A stretch of DNA of 31,226 nucleotides from Isohypsibius dastychi (lineage: Eukaryota; Tardigrada; Eutardigrada; Parachela; Isohypsibiidae), in contig JAQIWT010000156.1 in NCBI GenBank assembly GCA_034696485.1, positions 1-31,226 on the forward strand, in the 5' to 3' direction. Below the pieces are notes generated by a model that was given only the letters and a program-made list of their open reading frames with translations, searched no databases and was not told the origin of the DNA. The translations under genes were made by a program, and so were the position numbers. Shown here piece by piece: positions 10,235 to 19,413 of this stretch (the stretch's first letter is position 1; every line of letters starts with the position of its first letter).

Positions 10235-11310
10235 AATTGACATGTGCAGTTATGCATTTGTAAATAGAAACAGATTGTGGTTATAATTTGGAAATGCTTT
10301 ACCGGGTAATCATGAAAATAAACTTGGCAGTATAATTTTAATGAACGATGTATCCAGTTCTTTCTCTGTAGTCAATCAGCCTTGAGCCCTAACGTCGATT
10401 AATAAAATGAATGTTTCCAGCAGTGACACAGACATCACGCAATGCTCGAGTGATGTCAACGGCGCCAAGATATTTATTCCATATCTGTCGACTGAGACAG
10501 TATTTCTTGAATGGTGAACTTTGCTTCTTCGCATACAAAAGTTAACAAAAAGTCTGGCGGCTCTGTTTGAACTGGGTTACAAAGTTCTCTCTTCACTGAC
10601 AGCGACCATCAATTGATCATTTCCGGGAATCACTATTCATACATCGGACAATTGCCCTCAAAACGGTGATAAAGCTCAGAACTTCTTGCACTTTAAAACA
10701 AATGCACTCGTTATCTATTGCAAGTTGTTTCTCAAACGAAGTCACCTAGAACGAGTGAAAGTAAACCAGTTTGGACAGGAAACAAAAGGAGACTATGTTC
10801 CTCAGAATAACCTATTGGAACAACCAGACCCAGACCAATGGAATTTATCCTTCTAATACACACTTCATCCTTTTCGGAAGAATTGTGGAAAAATAAATCA
10901 TGCTGATTTCCCACCAATTGCTCGGAAACTCTAGACGATTCAGGGATTTGTTTTGTTTTGATGTTAGTTCACGCCCCGTTCAGGACATTTTGAATACTTT
11001 CACGATCGAAACACAAGGTGTAGACTTACACAGCCTCGATTTTTATTATTACAAAATTAGATATACTGATGTTGACCGAACCGTTTCTCCCAACGGACCA
11101 AAGGTCATCTAGAGCTGGCAAGATAGTAATGTAGCGTCGGCAAGTTATCTACAGTAGTTGCGTAATTGACATCCAACTGAGATCTGCAAACCTGCAACGA
11201 CTGGAAGAATATGTTCATATTTTGATTGCTGTAGTCGTTCATTCTACGTCAGAATCTGCTGAAATTGACGTCTGTCCATCATGATCTTATTTTTGTAACC
11301 TTGTGGAATT
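10235..11310. repeat. segmental duplication, copy 1 (upstream of gene C)
   Basis: About 1.07 kb matching 16161-17250. Identity is uneven. From about 10331 to 10653 the two copies align without gaps and differ only near the start, with no difference seen from about 10375 to 10653. The rest differs by many substitutions and by indels (for example about 40 extra bases after 16582 in copy 2). Each copy lies upstream of a ZP gene of the C/D type. Confidence 0.8.
10407..10517 (+). CDS. 36-residue open frame inside the conserved island (copy 1)
   Basis: ATG-initiated frame MNVSSSDTDITQCSSDVNGA..., ending LEW then TGA. It is preceded by TTTCCAG and overlaps a GTGAAC at its end, so it could instead be an internal exon. 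The same frame, unchanged, is in copy 2. The near-perfect identity of the whole island means that conservation of this frame alone is not evidence of coding. Family unknown. Confidence 0.2.
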   Translation: MNVSSSDTDITQCSSDVNGAKIFIPYLSTETVFLEW

Positions 11311-11454
11311 ACGGTACGAGATCAAAATTTTCAGGAATAAACCCGTTTAAACACCAGATGTACATGAACCACAATATAGCAATTGCAGACAAAAAACTAG
11401 GACTACCTTTTCTTCCAGTTAGTCAGATTATCAAAATAGAGAGTTTCTGACTGA
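11311..11454. other. spacer between duplicated block and gene C upstream region
   Basis: No gene. The right half aligns with 18880-18985 upstream of gene D, where about 1.6 kb of extra sequence separates the same two blocks. Confidence 0.45.
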
Positions 11455-11475
11455 GAAATAGCCCACTGAAGTTCA

Positions 11476-11496
11476 TTCCAGTACAGTATACTGGAA
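11476..11496. promoter_or_regulatory. 8-base inverted repeat upstream of gene C
   Basis: TTCCAGTA and TACTGGAA arms around a 5-base spacer, at the start of a block (11455-11655) conserved upstream of D. The D copy (19003-19023) has one changed base in the right arm. A possible binding site for a dimeric factor; this is inference. Confidence 0.35.
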
Positions 11497-11654
11497 ATTT
11501 GGAGTTCATTGGAATGTTGTGATGTAATTGCGCCAAACTTCGGTCAATGCCGAACAAAATTCGTTTGCTCATCCAGTGGCACTTTCTGTGATACAAAATC
11601 GATAGATAACGATTGAGGTGAAAATCAGCCCAATCTTGCCTTCGGTAGACGTTT

Positions 11655-11885
11655 ATTGTGGACTGGATCAGCGCAATAAATCTTGTTTTTCTGTCGTCAC
11701 TCTCGACGGAACAATGTTCTATATCGCACTTTCCACAATGGTATCAAGCTCTGGTATTGTATTCGAATCTTCAACAAATAAAATCGATCCTCTCGACCAA
11801 CGCACTTTTCCGATATAAACGGACCATTTTTGATTTCTTTTCGACCCAAAATTCTTTCTGTTTTCATTTACCGCACAGTCCGAAA
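11655..11885 (+). promoter_or_regulatory. promoter block of gene C with TATA box
   Basis: A block of about 230 bases is shared by genes C, D, E and F directly before exon 1 (common elements: GGATCAGC, AATAAATC, ATCTTCAACAAATA-like, CAAAATTCTT). TATAAA lies at 11814-11819, 72 bases before the ATG at 11886, exactly as in D. A CAAAATTC start-site-like motif follows about 33 bases after the TATA box, which would leave a 5' UTR near 40 bases. Confidence 0.55.
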
Positions 11886-13420
11886 ATGTATTCAGTAAGC
11901 ATCGCGCTTTCGCTTGCTGCCTCCATCGCTGCGGTGGCCGGTCAAGGTTACTGGTTGAACCAGGATGACAAACTGGCAAGTTTCAGCTTGCTTCTTGTAT
12001 TCAATCGATCGATGTTCCTCAGTTTGACCGTTTTCAGGCTGGTTCTTTGGGAATGATCAGCTGCGACACCCAAACTGTCGCTTTCTATTTGGACGCTAGT
12101 GCAGCCATCAATATGGCCATCAGCGACCCGAATTTGGCCTCGGAAGCCGTGGTTCACAAAGTGTATGCCGGGAACAATGCCAGCAACAAGGACTGTCAGG
12201 CCGTGAATGTCGGAGGATTGTTTTTTCTCTCCATTCCATACCTCGAATGTGATACTTTACATCACACAGGGGACGACAAATTGGTGTATATAAACACCTT
12301 GACAATCATCGTCCGCACAAAGATTGGCACGATCCAAGATGACATCACCTTCAAACAGAAAATCATTTGCACTGCCGATCCGATTCTCAGTGTTACTCAC
12401 AGAACCCCAGTTTCTCCTAGAATTATTGAAGAACCCGTCGAGTACTTGTTTAGAAAAGATGGTTCGAAATCTATCCCATAAATCAGCAGCATGAGTTATG
12501 CCAGTCGACTCGGATACCAAAGGTCGATTACCGGGTTGCCTAAGCCCGAGCTGATCAAGGTTACTAATTCCCAAACACCAAGTCGAAACAACTGACTTTG
12601 CACACACGTTTGCTCAACAAAAGCAAGAGAATCAAGAAACTTGATCGCAGTTGAAAAGCGACCTAAAAACACTAAAACATCGGATTTTATAGGCCGTAAA
12701 ATACATGACAAAAACCAATAACTTGGATACGAATATTGAAAATAAGAGAACCGTAAAGACGTAAGTCGTTACATACCTTACAATTCCAAGTGTGTACGGA
12801 TCTTCGGCTGAAATCATCTCGATAGAAACTACGGTTACCTTATTGTTCCACAGGTTCTGCCAGGTCCACAATCTAAAACCTGTCGGGGACTTTAACGAGG
12901 TGGAGGGTGGAGCAAGTCGTTACTTTGAACTTCGCACTCATCGACAAAGATCAACTCGCATTTAAAATGCTTGGTGGCAACTGCCATCTGACGGCCGAAG
13001 GAAGTACCGACAGCGCCACTAAGCTTCCAATCAACAAGAATCGAGGGTACGATCGCATGAAAATTCATTGGGCAGTCTACATCTATAATTTATAAACTGA
13101 AACGCAGTCCATATTTGCGATTAGTTCGATAAAACATACTCAACTGAACAGAACATATTACGGAATGATAGTCCCTAATCCACGCTTCTATTCGCAGGTG
13201 CATCACAAGGGTCGCCAAGCGCACTACAAACTTTACCACCAGCGACACAACTCAACAAGTAGAATTCTTGGCAGTGAAGCTCAACGAATGTGCACTGCCA
13301 GGTCACCTTGTGCAGAAAGATTGACTTTCAACGTAGATGCACTCCAGACTGCAATTACACACAGACTCGGGACGTCGGAAAAGCAAACGAAGAAACCTTC
13401 AAATGAAAACTCGTCAACAA
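11886..13420 (+). pseudogene. Gene C: secreted-type ZP protein, inactivated
   Basis: Exon 1 11886-11975 (MYSVSIALSLAASIAAVAGQ, signal peptide), a 62-base GC-AG intron, exon 2 from 12038 encoding ZP-N with Cys1-4 intact. Compared with D, exon 2 is broken by about 335 inserted bases (roughly 12445-12778), and the frame ends at TAA 12479-12481. The original donor survives beyond the insertion (GTGTACGG near 12790). Exon 3 (acceptor CACAG ending 12853, to 13046) has a stop before the conserved EQVVTLNFAL. Exon 4 (from 13198) has lost about 26 bases before VHCQV, shifting the frame, and later has TGA where D has GGA. The promoter, the AATAAA at 13564-13569 and exons 1-2 look healthy, so a truncated ZP-N-only peptide of about 178 residues is still encodable. 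Full ZP function is lost. Confidence 0.8.
12445..12778. mobile_element. insertion in exon 2 of gene C
   Basis: The paralogue D continues without a break where C has about 335 unrelated bases; homology resumes at CAATTCCAAGTGTGTACGG. I see no terminal inverted repeats or clear target duplication, so the origin is unknown. Confidence 0.45.
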
Positions 13421-13563
13421 AATCAAAGTTAAACTGGAAAAGGAACACATTGCTCTTCTTGCCATTGTTGTTTGATAAAGTCAAAGTTCTTCTTCGAAAT
13501 CGTTGCTCGAACTGTTTTCGTGATTCTGTTTGATAAATGTAGGTTTTTCTGCATGGGAAAACG

Positions 13564-13569
13564 AATAAA
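13564..13569 (+). terminator. poly(A) signal of gene C
   Basis: AATAAA in the context GAAAACGAATAAATTG, matching GGAAAATGAATAAATTG after gene D. Confidence 0.5.
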
Positions 13570-14239
13570 TTGAGCCGGTTCAGCAAGGTTGTTTTTCATG
13601 TGGGGTTGCAGAAATATGTGCGTCGGGGTTTTTTAGTCAAAGACTGACGCCATCTAAGATGTCTGTGAGAATCTAGAGTTTTAGTTCCGTCATGAGCCAT
13701 TCAAAACTGACGGGCATCCCGGCATCTGAATAACCGATTTTCGAACGCGTGAAGCAGGATCTGACACCTGACCAATCCGCATACTTATTTTACGCCGTTT
13801 CCATTTCCCAAAATTGTTTCCCATCATACACTTAAACAAAATGGACACGGTTTGGTGAGACTATCATCTTATAAGGCCTCAGTTCGTTGACTCGCACTTT
13901 CGAAAGGTCGTTTCATTGACCGCGAGCACAAAGGATAAGGTTCTAGAATTTGGGGACAGAAATCGATTTGACTTCCACCCGTGAACGGAATGTCGCACAC
14001 AGTAAAGTCTATTTCTGAACTCGAAACTTCAGTTCATGTTCCAGTTTTCGTAGTCCAATTTGAGCAAAGAAATGGTCGTTCGAAGTTTGATCGTATGATA
14101 CACACGGTTTCGTACTCGAAATGTATGCGGTCATCCACTCGAAATGGATGCGGTTCGGTTCTTTGCTCGGCTCATAGTTTGGTTCCTTCCAATATTTAAA
14201 CTCATACCCAGCCAATTACAGCGCGCTCAAAAGTTGACT
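13570..14239. other. 3' flank of gene C
   Basis: No gene. 13735-13850 aligns with the 3' flanks of D (about 21260-21390) and F (about 25340-25490) through a shared CTGACACCTGACCA segment. At 13872-13935 lies an inverted copy of a motif found downstream of A and B. Confidence 0.5.
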
Positions 14240-14795
14240 GGAAAACATGGGATCTGGAGCACCAGGAAATCGGAGTTCAAGAACCGCAGCATCCGCAATA
14301 CGAAACACAAAAAAATTCACCATTCGACATTCGAAGCACAAGTGATTCGGAGCCTGGGGGATTCAAGCGCCAGAGAACCGGGGCGTCAGAGGATCCGTGC
14401 CCTTGAAGATCGTATTACCAGAGAATCGGAGCAATGGAGGTAAGGATCACCAGGAAATCGGATCGTTCCAGAACTGGAGCACCCAAGAATTTGAGCAGAG
14501 CAGGTCTGGAGCATCAGATAAGCAGATACTATTTCCTGAAGAACCGCATTACCAGAAAATTGGAGCAAAGGCGACTGAGAGCATCAGAAAACCGGGTCCT
14601 CCCAAAATCGGAGCAACAGAGAAACGGAGCACCAGAGAACCAGATCCCGGTGAATCCAAGGAAAGGAGGAACATCCCAGAGTCGAAGCATACGAGACGAG
14701 ATACGGAGCACAGGAGATTCGGAGTCCAAAAAAACTGGAGCCCCGGAAAAACAGAGCGTCGGAGCATCAAAAAATCGGATGCCAGGAGTTTGTAG
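14240..14795 (+). repeat. degenerate purine-rich minisatellite field 2
   Basis: Same 15-18 base unit and same orientation as 4205-4875 (AATCGGAGCA, CCAGAGAACC, CTGGAGCACC variants). Long overlapping open frames in two + frames arise from the repeat and are not regarded as genes. Confidence 0.75.
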
Positions 14796-15210
14796 TGGGC
14801 GCTAAAGTTTAACGAGATGCAGCATTAGATAAATGCACTTCGGCAAGCCGTTACTTGAATGTGAGATCAATTGTGCAAGCGAACAGATTTCAAAAAGAAG
14901 CCAGAGAGGACTGAGCAGATTCTCATTTAAACATTCCGTTCGGTTGACTGGGTCAACTGACCATTCGATCCTATCATCCAGCCTGAGTAGCCAGAGTTGA
15001 GAACCTGAAACCAAACCGTCAGAAGATTTAATTATATTGTTACGGACTAAGGGTGCTACGTTTTCATTTGTTGTGAGGGCTTCTCTGTTGGCCACCACTG
15101 AATGAGACCGATAGGAGTGCTACCCTCGCCAAAGCTAAGCAGGACCGTAATCGAAACCAGACTTCAGGTGTTCGCGATTTGTTTACATACATGAACATGC
15201 ATCTACATTT
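14796..15210. other. intergenic stretch, nothing recognised
   Basis: No exon, repeat family or paralogous block identified here. Confidence 0.4.
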
Positions 15211-16157
15211 GTAGCCGACGAAAGTGCCCTGTTGTCCGGTGTCCGATCGGACAACAGGACAATTTCGTCGGCTGATAAGGCCGACCATCTTGTCCGGCTG
15301 TTCCGTACGATTGTCGGCGGAAACTTTTACCAGATACTTCCGTCGGCCACCTTTTGGGGCTAGACACGTTTTTGCGCCAGGCACTTTGATCACGATATCT
15401 TGGTATCTCATTTTTTCGACAAAAACTGAAATCTGTCAAGAATAGTCTTTTTTATCTGTTCCGTTCTGTTCCAGGTCAATGTTCTTGAAACATCACTAAT
15501 GACTTCTTGTCATGCTCCGTTACACCTCTCAATATGTTCGATGGAGGAATGTGCAAGAGACACGTGCTCATTTTACTCTGTGCCGACGATTTCCAACAAG
15601 CGCAAGGACAAAGTTTGATAGTTTCTAAAGATCAAAAGTCGCCAAATTCAAAACACAAATCCGAGTGGTCGTTTGTCGAGATTACTTAATTCAATCGCTA
15701 TACTTCTAGGTTGGCAACCGACAAAACAAATCAAATAAGCATGAAGGATTTGAGAAGATGCTGCCTGGCTGTGCTACCGCAGCCACAAAAAATGCAGGCG
15801 CAAGCGATCTGATCTTGCCGACGACAGAAACCATAAGGGAAACACACAAGAGAAACATTTGGACACAAGCTTGTCGCGCTTTTGTGAATGTTTTAAAATC
15901 GGAGAAAAAGGTAACGAAGGCTATTGTTGTCAGACTTCAGTGCTTGTCGAAAAAAAGCGCCACTAAGACGTTCTGGTCAAAGTGCAGGGCACAAAAATGT
16001 TTTTAGCGCCGAAAGGTGGCCGACGGAAGTGTCCGGTAAAATTTTCCGCCGGCAATCTTACGGGACAGGCGAACAAGTTGGTCGTCTACATCAGCCGAAG
16101 AACGTGTCCGGGTGCCCGATCGGATTACCGGACAATCGCACACTTTCGTCTGCTATA
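15211..16157. mobile_element. foldback element with ~250-base inverted repeats
   Basis: 15211-15455 and 15905-16157 are diverged reverse complements of each other, around a core of about 450 bases. Shared landmarks include GACGAAAGTG at the outer ends, CTTCCGTCGGCCACCTTT in the arms and TTTTTTCGACAA at the inner ends. The left tip is itself a nested hairpin (15214-15272). No transposase-like frame was seen in the core, so the element would be non-autonomous. Its right end abuts copy 2 of the segmental duplication. Confidence 0.65.
15214..15272. repeat. nested perfect hairpin at the foldback tip
   Basis: Outer arms GCCGACGAAA / TTTCGTCGGC (15214-15223, 15263-15272) and inner arms CCTGTTGTCCG / CGGACAACAGG (15228-15238, 15248-15258), both perfect, separated by 4-base gaps and closed by a 9-base loop. 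Confidence 0.9.
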
Positions 16158-16160
16158 TGC

Positions 16161-17250
16161 ATTGACATGTGCAGTGGTGCATTTGTCAGTAGAACCAAAA
16201 TGTATCTGGATATGATTTTGAAATACTTGGCTGGGCAATCATGAAAATGAACTTGGCGGTATAATTTTAGTGAACTATGTATCCAGTTTTTTCTCTGTAG
16301 TGAATCAGCCTTGAGCCCTAACGTCGATTAATAAAATGAATGTTTCCAGCAGTGACACAGACATCACGCAATGCTCGAGTGATGTCAACGGCGCCAAGAT
16401 ATTTATTCCATATCTGTCGACTGAGACAGTATTTCTTGAATGGTGAACTTTGCTTCTTCGCATACAAAAGTTAACAAAAAGTCTGGCGGCTCTGTTTGAA
16501 CTGGGTTACAAAGTTCTCTCTTCACTGACAGCGACCATCAATTGATCATTTCCGGGAATCACTATTCATACATCGGACAATTTCAGTGCGATAATCGAGA
16601 GATTTGAGTTTCGGCATTGTTCTGCTCAAAACGGCTATAAACCTCAAACCTTCTTGCACTTTAAAACAAATGCACTCGTTATCTATTGCAACTTGCAAGT
16701 TATTACTCAAACGAAGTCACCTAGAACGCGTAAAATCAAACCAGTTTGGTCACGACACAAAAGGAGACAATGTTCCTCAGAATAATTTACTGGAGCAACC
16801 AGACCCAGACCAATTGAATTCATCCTTCTAATACACAGTTCATTCTTTTCGTGAGAACTGTTAAAAAATGAATCGGGACGATCTTTCTCCAATTATTTGG
16901 AAACGATATAGACAGTTCAGTGATTTCTTTTGTTTTAAAAGTTAATTCACGTCCCGCTGTGGACATTTTGAATACCTTCACAACCTTGACACAATTTGGA
17001 GACCTTATCAGCCTCGCGTGCTATCATTAAAACATTAAATATACTGATGATGTGACGTGATCTCATAATGGTATTAAGGTTATCTCGAATCGGCAATATA
17101 GTACTGTTGCGTCGGAATGTTATTAAGTTGCGTGCTGCGAAATTGACATCCAACTGAGATCTGGAAACTTAAAACGACCACTCCATTCTACTCGACAGAA
17201 TCTCCTGAAATTGAAATCTTTCAAACATGATTTTATTTTTGGAACATCAC
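16161..17250. repeat. segmental duplication, copy 2 (upstream of gene D)
   Basis: Partner of 10235-11310; see that entry. The nearly unchanged island is 16260-16582. The copy starts directly at the right end of the foldback element. Confidence 0.8.
16336..16446 (+). CDS. 36-residue open frame inside the conserved island (copy 2)
   Basis: Identical in sequence to the frame at 10407-10517; same caveats. Unrecognised product. Confidence 0.2.
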   Translation: MNVSSSDTDITQCSSDVNGAKIFIPYLSTETVFLEW

Positions 17251-17818
17251 AGAATGAATTCCATATCTGAGTACACGAGCCAGTCAAATGAACCAAAATA
17301 GGTGCTGACATCACCTTTCGAATCGGCAAGATAGTCGCGTTTGCCAGCCAAATCATTGCACTCCCGATGAGATCAGAGAACACTTGATAATTGCGTTGGT
17401 GAGATAGCTGCACTGCATTCTTCGGCAAGATAGTTCCTTTGGCCGGCAAGATAATTGCACCCGTCGATGAGATCAGACCATCTATTTGGTTAGTGATCCA
17501 GCTCGTACAACTTTATCTTCAGTTTTTCTGGTGTGCATCCGGTTCGTGTTGCGCGTCATTTGACTGACTCGGTGAATCACCAAACGAAACTTGATATTAT
17601 TCTAAAAAATCAGCGTATGTGTTGACCTCAATTTCACGAATTTCTGCCGTGGAAACGAGAATCTAGAATGTTAATTACTGATTACAGTACAGTGACCGGT
17701 TTTTATGAACGAGACACCAGTAATCGAAAATAAGACATATTTCACATTTTAAGACGGGCTCAGCTTTTCAGATCTCAATTAGAAGTCCATTTCATCTCAC
17801 GCAACAATCTTGCCGTAA

Positions 17819-18118
17819 GGCGGAACAACGAGTGAAACCACCACGACCCAAGCCGAAAAAGTTAAGAAGTTACCGCCAGAATCACCAGAAGCCGAACGGA
17901 TTGCAAGAACTTATCCTTTTCAGAAGCTACCTCCGTCTCAGTTTATTCAGCACTCATCATCAACATCATCTTTAGCTTCGTGTTTCTCCGATAATTTTCT
18001 CTCAATATTTTGCGTTAGAACATTCGTGGCACTCAAAGTGTCAGTTTTTCGGAGGTCCATTATTTGGCTGTGCGGTCCATGTTCTGGGTCATCGAGGAAT
18101 CAAATTACGAATTTATGA
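17819..18118 (+). other. 100-codon open stretch without ATG
   Basis: Open from just after TAA (17816-17818) to TGA (18116-18118). The first two thirds read like real protein (Glu/Lys/Pro-rich, then ARTYPFQKLPPSQFIQHSSS), but there is no start codon near the beginning and no obvious splice partner. Could be an exon of a captured or decayed gene, or chance. Confidence 0.2.
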
Positions 18119-18130
18119 CTTACGAGTTCT

Positions 18131-18228
18131 GTACGTGTTCTCCAATATTTAGTCTACACCCATCGTACGAAAGAGCACGTTGAGTCTATGAGAGGGTGTA
18201 GACTTAATAATGGAGGACACGTATGTAC
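18131..18228. repeat. ~100-base hairpin (MITE-like)
   Basis: The left arm 18131-18161 and right arm 18194-18228 pair over about 30 bases with a few mismatches and a small gap. The left arm ends in GTCTACACCC and the right arm starts with GGGTGTAGAC. The loop is about 32 bases. Fits a small foldback MITE; an RNA hairpin is possible. Confidence 0.6.
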
Positions 18229-18864
18229 ACAGAAAACGATTATAAAACAATTATTAACAATTATCAAACTTGCAATGAATGAACGCGTTTAAAGACCAAT
18301 TGTGTATGAGTATGACCAGAGCATAAAAAAGCATAGATGAGAATCCTAGTCCTAAGGGACGAAAGAAGCGACGAGGGACGAGGAAGTTTCCTAAAATGGC
18401 GAGGAAACTAGGGAGACAACCGAGGCGCCTAAATCTTCAAGGGAGCTTATACAGGAAACTTCCTTAAAATCTTCTATGAACTTTCGAAAAACTTCTGTGA
18501 GAATTGATGACCTTTGAGCTATTTGCAGTTTCTAATGGTAAGGTCATATTGTACCGTAAGCCTTGTAGGATATGATTGCACGACCACGAGGTCGACGCGA
18601 TGACCTCATTTTCCCGTTTCTTTTATGGTATCAAACGCATCGCGAGGGAGTTGGGCTTTACAATAAAATTTCTAGGATCCTAAAACTTGCAGAAAGTCAA
18701 CGAGGGAGCCGAATAAAACCGAGGGAGGAAATTCCCTTCCCTAGAAAAATCGAAGATTCTGATCTATGTAAAAAGGTCAGAATCTATCGATTGACAACCC
18801 CCCAGGAGGGGGGGGGTGACCTTAACGCATCTTGGGGTGACCTTTTCAAGAACTTAGCAAGACT

Positions 18865-18909
18865 GTTGTTATATTGTCAGTCATACTATGTGACTGGCAA
18901 TATAACAAC
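18865..18909. repeat. 19-base inverted repeat with 7-base loop
   Basis: GTTGTTATATTGTCAGTCA (18865-18883) pairs with TGACTGGCAATATAACAAC (18891-18909) with a single mismatch. It sits at the point where homology to the region upstream of gene C resumes. Confidence 0.7.
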
Positions 18910-19189
18910 TCCAGACCGAAAACTAAAAATTACTTTCCTTCCAAAATGGTTAGATTGTCAACATTGAGCGCTTTTGGTAGAGTAATAAGTCACTAAAGTT
19001 TATTCCAGTACAGTATATTGGAAATTTGGAGTATATGGGGATGTTGTCACTAGTCCAAACTTCGGACAATGCCGAACGAAGTTCGTTTGCTCATCCAGCG
19101 GCACTCTCTGTGAATACAGAATCGATAGATAACAATTGACGTGAAAACCAGCCCAGTCTTGCGTTCGGTACTTGTGACGTTCATTGTTG

Positions 19190-19413
19190 ATTGGATCAGC
19201 GCAATAAATCTTGTTTTTGTGTTATCAGTCTCGACGGAACAATGCTCGATATCGCAATTTCCACAATGGCACCAAGCTTTCGCATTGTACTCCAATCTTC
19301 GACAAATATAGTCGATCCTCTCAACCAACGCATTTATCCCATATAAACGAACGCTTTTTAATTTCCTTTCGACTCAAAATTCTTTCGGTTTTTGTTTACT
19401 GAACACTCCTAGA
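19190..19413 (+). promoter_or_regulatory. promoter block of gene D with TATA box
   Basis: Counterpart of 11655-11885. TATAAA at 19342-19347, 72 bases before ATG 19414. A TCAAAATTC motif at 19374 would place a start site about 34 bases after the TATA box. The conserved region extends further upstream to about 18985, with C only. Confidence 0.55.

Larger units (their letters stand above)
17251..18880. other. ~1.6 kb insertion upstream of gene D
   Basis: In C the duplicated block and the gene-proximal block are about 145 bases apart; in D they are about 1.7 kb apart. The extra DNA holds a 100-codon open stretch (17819-18118) and a long hairpin (18131-18228). Around 18360-18760 it contains AGG/GAGGG-rich sequence. 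No terminal repeats were found to define an element. Confidence 0.4.

Noticed and set aside
10732-10917. 61-codon minus-strand frame also present at 16707-16892
   Set aside because: Neither copy starts with ATG. Conservation is explained by the segmental duplication, and a + frame is equally conserved over part of it.
14397-14805. Two overlapping long + frames (about 123-132 codons)
   Set aside because: Both are by-products of the purine-rich minisatellite, whose low stop content keeps several frames open. The residue pattern is simply the repeat.
18572-18967. 131-codon ATG frame, the longest ATG frame near gene D
   Set aside because: It runs across the insertion boundary and the 19-base palindrome into sequence shared with the region upstream of C, where no matching frame exists. 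No domain or splice support.
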